Origin: Bradyrhizobium betae
Lineage (GTDB): Bacteria > Pseudomonadota > Alphaproteobacteria > Rhizobiales > Xanthobacteraceae
Reading direction: 5' to 3'
Length of the DNA: 64,000 bases
NCBI RefSeq assembly: GCF_008932115.1
Contig: NZ_CP044543.1
Span: 3,106,501-3,170,500 of the forward strand
The first letter of the stretch is position 1; each line of letters begins with the position of its first letter. Made by a program: the position numbers and the translations under genes. The notes beneath the pieces are model-generated. The model was given only the letters and a program-made list of their open reading frames with translations. It was not told the DNA's origin and made no database searches. Positions 38,120-45,859 of this stretch are shown in pieces.

Positions 38120-39106
38120 CTAGAGGCGGAATTCCTCGCCAAGGTAAAGGCGGCGAACGTCCGGATCAGCGACGATCTCATCCGGGCTGCCCTCGGTCAA
38201 GATTTCCCCGGCATAGACGATATAGGCGCGATCGGTGAGGCCGAGCGTCTCGCGCACATTGTGGTCGGTGATGAGCACGCCGATGCCGCGATTGGTGAGA
38301 TGGCGGACGAGATCCTGAATGTCGCCGACCGCGATCGGATCGATGCCGGCGAAGGGCTCGTCGAGCAGCATGTAGTTCGGCCGCGTCGCCAGCGCGCGCG
38401 CGATCTCGACACGGCGGCGCTCACCGCCCGACAGCGCGATCGACGGCGATTTCCGCAGGCGCGTGATGTTGAACTCGTCGAGCAGCGAGTCGAGCTGCTG
38501 CTCGCGCTTCTTGCGCGAGGGCTCGACCACTTCGAGCACGGCCCGGATGTTCTGCTCGACCGTGAGGCCACGGAAGATCGAGGCTTCCTGCGGCAGATAG
38601 CCGATGCCGAGCCGGGCGCGCTGATACATCGGCAGCCTGGTGACGTCGTGGCCGTCGAGCTCGATCGCGCCGCGATCGGGCTTGATCAGGCCGGTGATCA
38701 TGTAGAACACCGTGGTCTTGCCGGCGCCGTTCGGGCCGAGCAGACCGACCGCTTCGCCGCGGCGCACATAGATGCTGACGCCGCGCACCACCTGGCGGCT
38801 GCCAAAGGCCTTTTCCACGCTATGCACAGCCAGGAAGCCCGGCCGCTTCAGAAGCTGCGGCGCGCCGGCGCCGTTGGGCCGGCTGGCGGCCCTGACGGGA
38901 TGAGACGCCTGGGCCCGCGGCGGCTCCGTCTGGAACTGGTCGGGCGCATGCATCGGCTGGTCACGGGCGATCGGCGGCGCGTCCCTGACAGGGCTGGCCA
39001 CGAGACCGCCGACGCCGTCACCGAGCGCGGTGATGTCCTGACGCGCAAATCCTGGCCGGCCGCGTTTGGCGGGGCGCCGACGGAACATGCTGAAGAGATC
39101 GACCAT
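38120..39106 (-). CDS. lptB: LPS export ABC ATPase LptB, N-terminally extended
   Basis: 328 aa, about 85 longer than E. coli LptB. The ATPase is complete: Walker [10 protein letters not shown] (residues 124-132), signature [14 protein letters not shown], Walker [12 protein letters not shown]. It drives LPS extraction by LptFG and transfer through LptC and LptA. The extension (residues 1-85) is basic and Pro/Arg-rich without known domain. No start codon closer to the ATPase domain has an obvious ribosome site, so the extension may be real. Confidence 0.9.
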   Translation of the reverse strand: MVDLFSMFRRRPAKRGRPGFARQDITALGDGVGGLVASPVRDAPPIARDQPMHAPDQFQTEPPRAQASHPVRAASRPNGAGAPQLLKRPGFLAVHSVEKAFGSRQVVRGVSIYVRRGEAVGLLGPNGAGKTTVFYMITGLIKPDRGAIELDGHDVTRLPMYQRARLGIGYLPQEASIFRGLTVEQNIRAVLEVVEPSRKKREQQLDSLLDEFNITRLRKSPSIALSGGERRRVEIARALATRPNYMLLDEPFAGIDPIAVGDIQDLVRHLTNRGIGVLITDHNVRETLGLTDRAYIVYAGEILTEGSPDEIVADPDVRRLYLGEEFRL

Positions 39107-39329
39107 CCCCGCCTTCTAGCTTTGCGCGGTGCTCGCGCGACCTGCCACGCCGGCTTCTCGATTCGCCGACGCAGCTTGAGTGAACGGATGTCTCATGCCC
39201 AGTGAAACACGCCCGAAAAGCGGCAAAGCCCGCTTTGGAAGCCCTGTGCGGTAAATACAGTCTCGCCGGGCAAGCTTCAACCTCGGATCGGGAGCACCCG
39301 CCCCAAGCCGTTGAATTTGCTTTTCGAAT

Positions 39330-40046
39330 TTACTTTTGTTTGGCTGCGCCGGGCAATTGCAGAGGCGAGGCCGCAGCGGGCTTGCCCGAGCCAGCCGGCC
39401 CGCAATCGCTGCCGCCCCCCTGCGGCAGCAGCGCCTGCACCCTGCCGCTGTCGGATTCCACCCGCGACACGCCTGTCGTCATGTCGACCATCAGCCGGTC
39501 GCCGCGCAGCACGTTCTTGCATTGCGTCAGGACCACGCCGCCGAGCATGGTGATGAGATTGGTCTTGGTGTCGAACACGGCGGTCTCGCCCGTCACCACC
39601 TGGTCCTTCTGGGTGACCACGACATTGCCGCGGGCCTCCAGCCGCTTGATCGAGGAGCTGCCGCCCGGGCCCGGCTGCGCCGACTGCATCGGCGCCGTCT
39701 TCGCGCCCTTGGCCGGGGCGGCCGCGGGCTGCGGCGCGGCGGGCTTGTCGCCGCCCGATTCGTAGAACACCACCAGCGTCTTCGAGGTCATGGTGGTGTC
39801 GCCCTGGATGACCTTCACGTTGCCGGAGAAGGTCGCCTCCTTCTTCTTGTCGCGCATCTCGAGCGAGGCAGCCTCGATCTGGATCGGCTGATCGCGGTTC
39901 TGCGAAAAGCCCTGCATCGCGTTGGGCACGCCCTGCATGGAGCCCTGCGCGCGCGCCGTGCCCATTGCGAGCAGCACGAGGCTGAAGACGAGCGCGACAT
40001 GGCCGACATCGGCGCCGCGCGGAAAAGACTTCATCATGAAAATCAT
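39330..40046 (-). CDS. lptA: LPS transport periplasmic protein LptA
   Basis: 238 aa OstA-like jelly-roll protein. The signal peptide ends near ARAQ (residue 34). Repeated strands read ATFSGNVKVIQGDTTMTSKTL and RGNVVVTQKDQVVTGETAVFD. It bridges LPS across the periplasm. ATG 40046 overlaps the lptC stop (ATGA). An Ala/Pro-rich insertion (about 115-145) separates two halves of the roll. Confidence 0.9.
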   Translation of the reverse strand: MIFMMKSFPRGADVGHVALVFSLVLLAMGTARAQGSMQGVPNAMQGFSQNRDQPIQIEAASLEMRDKKKEATFSGNVKVIQGDTTMTSKTLVVFYESGGDKPAAPQPAAAPAKGAKTAPMQSAQPGPGGSSSIKRLEARGNVVVTQKDQVVTGETAVFDTKTNLITMLGGVVLTQCKNVLRGDRLMVDMTTGVSRVESDSGRVQALLPQGGGSDCGPAGSGKPAAASPLQLPGAAKQK

Positions 40047-40762
40047 CTTGAATTGGCAGACTTGTTCTGTGGCGTGCGCGTCTTCGCCGGCTGTGCGGGC
40101 TCGACGGGCGCTGCCGCGGGTTCATCCAGCTTGTCCAGATGCATCACCACGTTGCCCTCGAAGCGGATGACGTCGCCGCCTTCGGTGATGCGCAGCCGGT
40201 CGGCGGTCAGCGTGCCGTTGGTCAGCTTGACGTCGACATGTTCATCCGACGAAACCGTGCCCTTGCCCATGTCGACGAAGGCCGAGTTCAGCCGCGCCTC
40301 GTATCCTGACGAGGTGCGCAGGAAGATGTCCTTGTGCAGGTCGAGCTGCTGCTGCTTGTTGTCGAAGCGGCCGGTGCGGGCATCGAGGAACAGGGTCGAC
40401 TGGTCTTCCATCAGCACCTTCGCGCGCAGATCCGTGAGGTCGACATGGTCGGGGTCGGTGATGTCCTGTGTCGCGGTCTTGGCCCAGAGCTCGTAGGGCC
40501 GCTGATCCGGTGTGAAGCCGGACATGTGCGGCGATTCCATCGTGATCTTGGTGCCTGTCACCACGAGGTTGCCGGCATCGAGCTTCACCGGGATCTGAAA
40601 GGGATTGAGGAAGGTCGAGACGGCAACGATCGCGGCCATGGACGCAGCCACCGTCACCGGCACCGCGACGCGCAGAATCCGGACCAGGCGGCTGTGGCGC
40701 GCCGCGCTGGCGAACTTCGCCGCAAGCGCGGCGTCGTAGGTTGGAAACTGGGCCGAATTCAC
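40043..40762 (-). CDS. lptC: LPS export protein LptC
   Basis: 239 aa. An N-terminal membrane anchor at about residues 29-50 precedes the periplasmic jelly roll (ITMESPHMSGFTPDQRPYELWAKTA). It hands LPS from LptBFG to LptA. The last 30 residues are Ala/Pro-rich. It overlaps lptA. Confidence 0.9.
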   Translation of the reverse strand: MNSAQFPTYDAALAAKFASAARHSRLVRILRVAVPVTVAASMAAIVAVSTFLNPFQIPVKLDAGNLVVTGTKITMESPHMSGFTPDQRPYELWAKTATQDITDPDHVDLTDLRAKVLMEDQSTLFLDARTGRFDNKQQQLDLHKDIFLRTSSGYEARLNSAFVDMGKGTVSSDEHVDVKLTNGTLTADRLRITEGGDVIRFEGNVVMHLDKLDEPAAAPVEPAQPAKTRTPQNKSANSR

Positions 40763-40904
40763 CGCTGCTCCAGGGTGTCGCTCGCCTTTGCGAGGCGATA
40801 GTGCCTCATTGTACCCGCGACCTGCGCAATATGCAGCCGCGACAGGCCGTTACGAAAGTGACCGAAACGGGGCGGCTGGCCCACCCTAGCCGCCGGATGA
40901 GGGC

Positions 40905-41519
40905 TCAGGAATGCGCGAAAATGTCCTCTTCTTCCCAGCCCTGGAGGTCGAGCAGGCAGCGGGTCGGCAGGAAGTCGAAACAGGCCTTGGCCAGCGCTGT
41001 GCGGCCTTCCCGGACCAGCATGGCATCGAGCCGCTCGCGCAGGGCGTGCAGATGCAGCACGTCGGAGGCGGCGTAGGCGAGCTGCGGCTCGGTCAGGCTG
41101 TCGGAACCCCAGTCGCTGGATTGCTGCTGCTTGGAGAGGTCGACATTGAGCACCTCGCGCACGAGGTCCTTGAGGCCATGGCGGTCGGTATAGGTCCGGG
41201 TCAGGCGCGAGGCGATCTTGGTGCAGTAGACCGGCCCGGTCATGACGCCGAAGGTCTGGTACAGCACGGCGATGTCGAACCGCGCGAAATGGAAGATCTT
41301 GGTGATGGCGGGATTGGCCAGCAGCGCCTTCAGGTTCGGCGCGTCGGTGTGGCCCTTGGGGATCTGCACCACGTCGGCGCTGCCGTCGCCGGGCGACAGC
41401 TGCACCACGCAAAGACGGTCGCGGTGCGGGTTCAGCCCCATGGTCTCGGTGTCGATCGCCACCGCGCCGGTGTAGCGGGACAGGTCGGGCAAATCGCCGC
41501 GATGCAGGCGTACGGTCAT
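40905..41519 (-). CDS. rnd: Ribonuclease D-type 3'-5' exonuclease
   Basis: 204 aa DEDD exonuclease domain: ExoI AIDTETMGL, ExoII NPAITKIFHFARFDIAVL, ExoIII YAASDVLHL. It lacks the HRDC domains of E. coli RNase D, as is common for the short alphaproteobacterial form. It would trim tRNA or other RNA 3' ends. It is upstream of lptC on the same strand. Confidence 0.9.
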   Translation of the reverse strand: MTVRLHRGDLPDLSRYTGAVAIDTETMGLNPHRDRLCVVQLSPGDGSADVVQIPKGHTDAPNLKALLANPAITKIFHFARFDIAVLYQTFGVMTGPVYCTKIASRLTRTYTDRHGLKDLVREVLNVDLSKQQQSSDWGSDSLTEPQLAYAASDVLHLHALRERLDAMLVREGRTALAKACFDFLPTRCLLDLQGWEEEDIFAHS

Positions 41520-41637
41520 GGCGTGTCAAAACCTCGGGTGGAATTGGTCTGTCGGCATCATAGGCTAACCGGATTGCCCGCGATGTAGCCACTGGCGGCG
41601 GCCCGCGCAAGCGCCGGCTGTTCCCCGCCGGGCGCGG

Positions 41638-42963
41638 TCAGATCGCCGCCAGCATGATGCAGATCATCGCGGCGACCGTGATCCGGCTGGCGCCGTCGCG
41701 GAAGGTGTACAGGATCGGGTCGTCGGGCATCTCGCGGCGATGCGCCATCATCAGGGCGCGGCCGAACCAGTAGAGCAGCAGCGGGTTGAGCAGCCACAGC
41801 ATCCAGGGCCGGCTGTAGAGCGGCGTCACCGCCGACGACGAGACATAGAGCGAGAACACGGTCACCGCGTTCATGGCGCTCGCCGCCGCCATCGCGCCGA
41901 TGATGTGCAGGTCGGTGACGCGATAGTCGCGGTTGGCGGGATCGGCGAGCCCCACGCTCTCGCGCATGCTGAGCTCGCTGAAGCGCTTGATCAGGGCGAG
42001 CGAGGTGAACACGAACAGCGAGAAGATCAGCAGCCATTCCGACAGCACGACGCCGACGCCGACCGCGCCGGCGATGATGCGCAGCGTATAGAGGCCGGCC
42101 AGCGTGACGACGTCGACCAGCATCTTGCGCTTGAGCACGAGCGAATAGGCGATGGTGGTGGCGAGATAGGCGCCGAGCACGGCGAGGAACAGCGGCGAGA
42201 TGCAGAGGCTGGCCACGAGCGCGAACAACCACAGCGCGGGGATCGCCGACAGCGCCGAGGAGATCGGCAAATCGCCGGCCGCAAGCGCGCGATGGCGCTT
42301 GGTCGGATGCTGCCTGTCGGCGGCGAGATCCAGCAGATCGTTCATCAGATAGGCGCCCGACGCGCAGGCCGAGAACGCCAGGAACGCCAGCAGCGCGTAG
42401 CCGAGCGTCGCGAGATTCAGTTGATGCGCGGTGATGGCAGGCACGAACACCAGCGTGTTCTTGGCGTATTGATAGACCCGTAGCGCCTTCGCCCAGGTCT
42501 TGAGGTTCGCAACGTTGCCGCTGCCGCTCTGGATGCGATCGATGGAGCCGCGATCGAACGGCAGCTTGTCGCCTGCAGCGAGATCGGCCGGCGCGACGAC
42601 GCCGTCGAAGCCGAGATGCGCGGCGATGCCGGTCGCATGCCGGGCAAAGCGGCCGGCGACGAGATAGATCTTGTCACCCCGCGCCCGCGCTGCGAGCGCC
42701 CGGTTCAGCACGTCGGAATCATAGGGTAGATGGGCGTAGTCGATCTCGGCCTGCGCCAGGGTATCAGTGAACGCCGCCATGCCCGGGCGTCCGCCCGCGC
42801 CGAAGCGGGCAAGCATGCGGCCGGGGCTGCTGAACAGCGCTTCCATCAGCAGTTCCGAACGCAGCAATGCGCCTTCGAGGTCGATGACAAGCGTCCGGGC
42901 AGCCGCCGCCGTTGCCGACGGTGTGAGCGCGCCAGAATCGATTTGCCGGGCAGGCTGCTCCAT
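41638..42963 (-). CDS. HAD-UbiA fusion prenyl-phosphate transferase
   Basis: 441 aa. Residues 20-150 resemble a HAD phosphatase, and 165-441 are a multi-helix UbiA prenyltransferase with NDLLDLAADRQHPTKRHRAL and LVDVVTLAGLYTLRIIAGA, close to decaprenyl-phosphate phosphoribosyl transferases. The HAD motif I reads DLEGAL instead of DxDxT, and the expected Thr/Ser and Lys motifs are not evident, so the phosphatase may be dead. DprE1/DprE2-like genes, which would complete a lipid-linked arabinose route, are at 51984-54053. ATG 42963 is preferred over 43002. Confidence 0.82.
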   Translation of the reverse strand: MEQPARQIDSGALTPSATAAAARTLVIDLEGALLRSELLMEALFSSPGRMLARFGAGGRPGMAAFTDTLAQAEIDYAHLPYDSDVLNRALAARARGDKIYLVAGRFARHATGIAAHLGFDGVVAPADLAAGDKLPFDRGSIDRIQSGSGNVANLKTWAKALRVYQYAKNTLVFVPAITAHQLNLATLGYALLAFLAFSACASGAYLMNDLLDLAADRQHPTKRHRALAAGDLPISSALSAIPALWLFALVASLCISPLFLAVLGAYLATTIAYSLVLKRKMLVDVVTLAGLYTLRIIAGAVGVGVVLSEWLLIFSLFVFTSLALIKRFSELSMRESVGLADPANRDYRVTDLHIIGAMAAASAMNAVTVFSLYVSSSAVTPLYSRPWMLWLLNPLLLYWFGRALMMAHRREMPDDPILYTFRDGASRITVAAMICIMLAAI

Positions 42964-43273
42964 CCGAAAACGCTCTGACTTGCCGCAACACGACCGGCCC
43001 AACGACTGGGAGACCGGGAGCAGGGAAATGGACGGCCGGGAGCCTAGGAGGCATTCGCTAAGGGCGGTTTAATTCGAGCCGCGAGGAGCGGCGTCCCCCG
43101 CAACAGGCCAGGATCCGGTCGATACGCCCGGCTGTTGCCCGGATCCCACAACCCGGTGCGAGCTTCGTGGTCAGGCAAAGCCGGTGCCGTGCAGCCCGTG
43201 GAAATCGTCCCGGCCGACCCCATCTGTTGCAGTTCTCGCTTTCCCCGCCTCAGCCCGCCATGAATCAGGTGCC
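42964..43273. other. 310-bp divergent intergenic region
   Basis: GC-rich spacer between the divergent UbiA and MFS genes. It should hold both promoters, but no recognisable operator, repeat or gene was found. Confidence 0.6.
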
Positions 43274-44545
43274 ATGACCGAACAGACGCTTGCTGCGCCG
43301 ATCGACGATCAACCGGACCGCCAGCGCGGTTTTTCACGCTACCAGGTGCTCCTCGTCGCGCTGCTCGCGTTCGCGCAGTTCACCATCATCCTCGATTTCA
43401 TCATCATGTCGCCGCTCGGCGCCATCCTGATGCCTTCGCTCGATATCACCGCCGGGCAATTCGGCGTCGCCGTGTCGGCCTACGCGTTCAGCGCGGGACT
43501 ATCGGGCGTCCTCGCCGCCGGCTTTGCCGACCGCTTCGACCGCAAGCGCCTGCTGCTGTTCTTCTATGTCGGCTTCACGCTGGGCACCCTGCTCTGCGCC
43601 ATGGCGCAGACTTACCATATGCTGCTGCTCGGCCGGATCGTGACCGGATTGTTCGGCGGCGTAATCGGTTCGGTCGTGCTGGCCATCGTCACCGATCTGT
43701 TTCCGTTGCAAATGCGCGGCCGCGTGATGGGCTTCGTGCAGACCGCGTTCGCCGCCAGCCAGGTGCTGGGCGTTCCGGCCGGATTGTATCTCGCCAATCA
43801 CTGGAGCTGGCACGTCTGCTTCATTGCGATCGTCGGCCTGTCGATCGTGACGATTGCCATCATCGCCTTCGCCATGGAGCCGGTCGACGCGCATCTGAAA
43901 CTGAAGCAGGACCGGAACCCGTTCCACCATCTGATCGCGACGGTCGGTGAGCCGCGCTATACGCTGGCTTTCGCGGTCACGACGTTGCTCGCGACCGGCG
44001 GCTACATGATCATGCCGTATTCCAGCGCCTTCACCGTGAACAATGTCGGTATCGACATGGCGCATCTGCCGATCATCTATCTCGTCTCCGGCCTGTTCAG
44101 CATCGTCACCGGGCCGCTGGTCGGCCGCGCCAGCGACGCCTTCGGCAAGTACCCGACCTTCGTGTTCGGCTGCGTGATGACCATCGTCATGGTGCTGATC
44201 TACACCCATCTCGGCCACGTCTCGCTCGCGACCGCGATCATCGTCAACGTGCTGATGTTCGTCGGCATCTTCTCGCGCATGATCCCGTCACAGGCGCTGA
44301 TCTCGGCGATCCCCGATCCGGACCAGCGCGGCTCGTTCAGCGCGGTCAGCGCATCGCTGCAGCAGCTTTCCGGCGGGATCGGCTCGATGCTCGCCGCCGC
44401 GATCATCTCGCAGCAGCCTGACGGCTCGCTGCTGCATTTCGAGCGGATCGGCTATGTCGTCGTCGCGACGACGCTCATCACGCTGGTCGCGATGTATTTC
44501 GTGCAGAAGTCGGTGGCGGAGCGGGCGGGGAAGAGCGTGGTGTGA
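43274..44545 (+). CDS. MFS transporter
   Basis: 423 aa with about twelve membrane helices. The loop 2-3 motif is ADRFDRKRLLLF and motif C-like GFVQTAFAASQVLGVPAG lies in helix 5, as in AraJ/drug-efflux type MFS proteins. Substrate unknown. ATG 43274 has CAGG 4-8 bases upstream; the ORF extends 30 codons further but without membrane-protein character. Confidence 0.85.
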   Translation: MTEQTLAAPIDDQPDRQRGFSRYQVLLVALLAFAQFTIILDFIIMSPLGAILMPSLDITAGQFGVAVSAYAFSAGLSGVLAAGFADRFDRKRLLLFFYVGFTLGTLLCAMAQTYHMLLLGRIVTGLFGGVIGSVVLAIVTDLFPLQMRGRVMGFVQTAFAASQVLGVPAGLYLANHWSWHVCFIAIVGLSIVTIAIIAFAMEPVDAHLKLKQDRNPFHHLIATVGEPRYTLAFAVTTLLATGGYMIMPYSSAFTVNNVGIDMAHLPIIYLVSGLFSIVTGPLVGRASDAFGKYPTFVFGCVMTIVMVLIYTHLGHVSLATAIIVNVLMFVGIFSRMIPSQALISAIPDPDQRGSFSAVSASLQQLSGGIGSMLAAAIISQQPDGSLLHFERIGYVVVATTLITLVAMYFVQKSVAERAGKSVV

Positions 44546-44669
44546 AGGGCGACAACAGCTCCTCTTCCACATTCAGGTGAACCAACGTTGGGACTTCGAT
44601 GACCAAGGTTGAACGTCTCACCTATTGGTCGAAAATCTCGTAAGTCGATGCGCCGAACGGAGATCTCCA

Positions 44670-45155
44670 ATGAAGCTCATACTTGCCGCCGCGATGCTCG
44701 CGGCAAGCCTCCCGCTCGCATCGATGGCTTTCGCCCAAGCCACCGCGCCAGCCGACCTTGCAGTGATTGATTCCTGTCTGAAGACCGCGGAGAAAACCGG
44801 CGGTTTCGGCGGCGCGTGCGTCGGGCTCGTCGCCGACCCCTGCATCAAGGCGGCAAAGGGCGCGAATGACGACGTCGCCAAATGGAAAGCCTGCGCGGCG
44901 CGCGAACTCGCCATTTGGACGCAGAAAACCACTGAGGCGCTCAAGAAGGTTCAGGCCGGCGGGTTCGCCGAAATGATCGAGGCGGTCAAGGACTCGCAGA
45001 AAACCTTCGCCGCGTCGCGTGATCGCTTTTGCGCGGTCTTCGACAAAATCGAGCCCGGCATGTACCCGGGCGACGCGAGCTACTGCCGCCTGCGCGAGAC
45101 CGCGAACCACTCGCTGAGCCTGATCAAGCTCGGCGCTGCGGTCAACGAGCACTGA
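44670..45155 (+). CDS. LprI-like (DUF1311) secreted protein
   Basis: 161 aa. Signal peptide residues 1-22 (ending AFAQ). Six cysteines in the mature part and the pattern SQKTFAASRDRFC followed by YCRLRETANHSLSL match the DUF1311/LprI lysozyme-inhibitor-like family. It is a periplasmic protein of unproven function. ATG 44670 begins the signal sequence. It is the last chromosomal-type gene before the island. Confidence 0.75.
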   Translation: MKLILAAAMLAASLPLASMAFAQATAPADLAVIDSCLKTAEKTGGFGGACVGLVADPCIKAAKGANDDVAKWKACAARELAIWTQKTTEALKKVQAGGFAEMIEAVKDSQKTFAASRDRFCAVFDKIEPGMYPGDASYCRLRETANHSLSLIKLGAAVNEH

Positions 45156-45450
45156 GGCCTCTTAGGGGCTTGGGTCTTTGCCGACCTTTCCCCACATAGC
45201 GACGACGGCTTCGGCCGCGAGCGCGGTGGACGTCGTTGATAGCTTACCTGGCATCCGGGCAACGGCTGTCGGCGCGTAGCGCTTGCCGGAGCGACCGACG
45301 AAGGCAGCGGCTCAAGCTCGCCTGCGATCTCAGTCGACGCGACGAGCGATATGGGCCATTCGGTTAGCCAAGAGCGCTGTGCCTCGGTTTTGCGTACCGG
45401 TCAGCAGCTCGAACTCCCTGCAAATGAGCGATTTCAATCGCTTGAGCAGG
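45156..45450. other. GC-rich spacer, no gene recognised
   Basis: The region retains high CpG and chromosomal composition. Minus-strand translation around 45160-45420 gives interrupted stretches that could be a decayed coding sequence, but no family was recognised and stops interrupt each frame. Confidence 0.4.
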
Positions 45451-45469
45451 AGATGGTGCCTAGGAAAGG
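45451..45469. repeat. att-like repeat of tRNA-Leu 3' end (distal copy)
   Basis: AGATGGTGCCTAGGAAAGG matches 50592-50610, the 3' end of tRNA-Leu, at 18 of 19 bases. It is in direct orientation and marks the left boundary of the lower-GC segment. Confidence 0.75.
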
Positions 45470-45479
45470 CACCTCATTT

Positions 45480-45805
45480 ATCATCTAACAGATTGAACTA
45501 GCACCATTTTATCTCAAATGTGGACTGCCCATACCAACAATACAACCAACACTTGGGCACCCTCAAAGGTAGCTCCCCAGAGGGTCGCTGGAGCTGTTGC
45601 CCTGAGGGGGAGGTTGTTGCCCACCAGGGGCAACAGAGGCCTTAGAAGGCTCCAACAAAGCCTAGGGGTGCTTCACAAGTGGCCCTCATCAACTCCAACT
45701 CCCCCTTCTGGGAGCCCCCAGCGCACGGGAACTGAGGCCTAGGTGCCTCCTTAGCAGGGGATGCAACTAGCTTGTCCCCTGGTGGGATCCTCTGCACATG
45801 GTGGC
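45480..45805. other. CpG-depleted, hairpin-rich non-coding stretch
   Basis: Only three CpG dinucleotides occur in about 325 bases, and CTAG, rare around it, occurs several times. Hairpins include AGCTCC/GGAGCT (45571-45595), GTTGCCC/GGGCAAC (45616-45634), GAGGC/GCCTC (45734-45749) and CAGGGGA/TCCCCTG (45755-45781). A 74-codon ORF (45518-45742) is low-complexity and not convincing. It precedes the helicase gene and could encode a structured RNA or be foreign filler; this is unknown. Confidence 0.6.
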
Positions 45806-45859
45806 AACGCGTCAGCGCCAGTGATAAGTCAGAGCACTTAGGATGCGAGGCAGTTCAAC

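Noticed and set aside
43044..43337. Minus-strand 97-codon ORF between UbiA and MFS
   Set aside because: It overlaps the MFS start, has no ribosome site and no recognisable domain.
45160..45440. Possible decayed transposase or integrase at the left island edge
   Set aside because: Some translated fragments vaguely resemble insertion-sequence proteins, but stops interrupt every frame and no motif could be named.
45518..45742. 74-codon ORF in the CpG-poor stretch
   Set aside because: No ribosome site, low-complexity composition, no similarity recognised; the hairpins explain the sequence better as non-coding.
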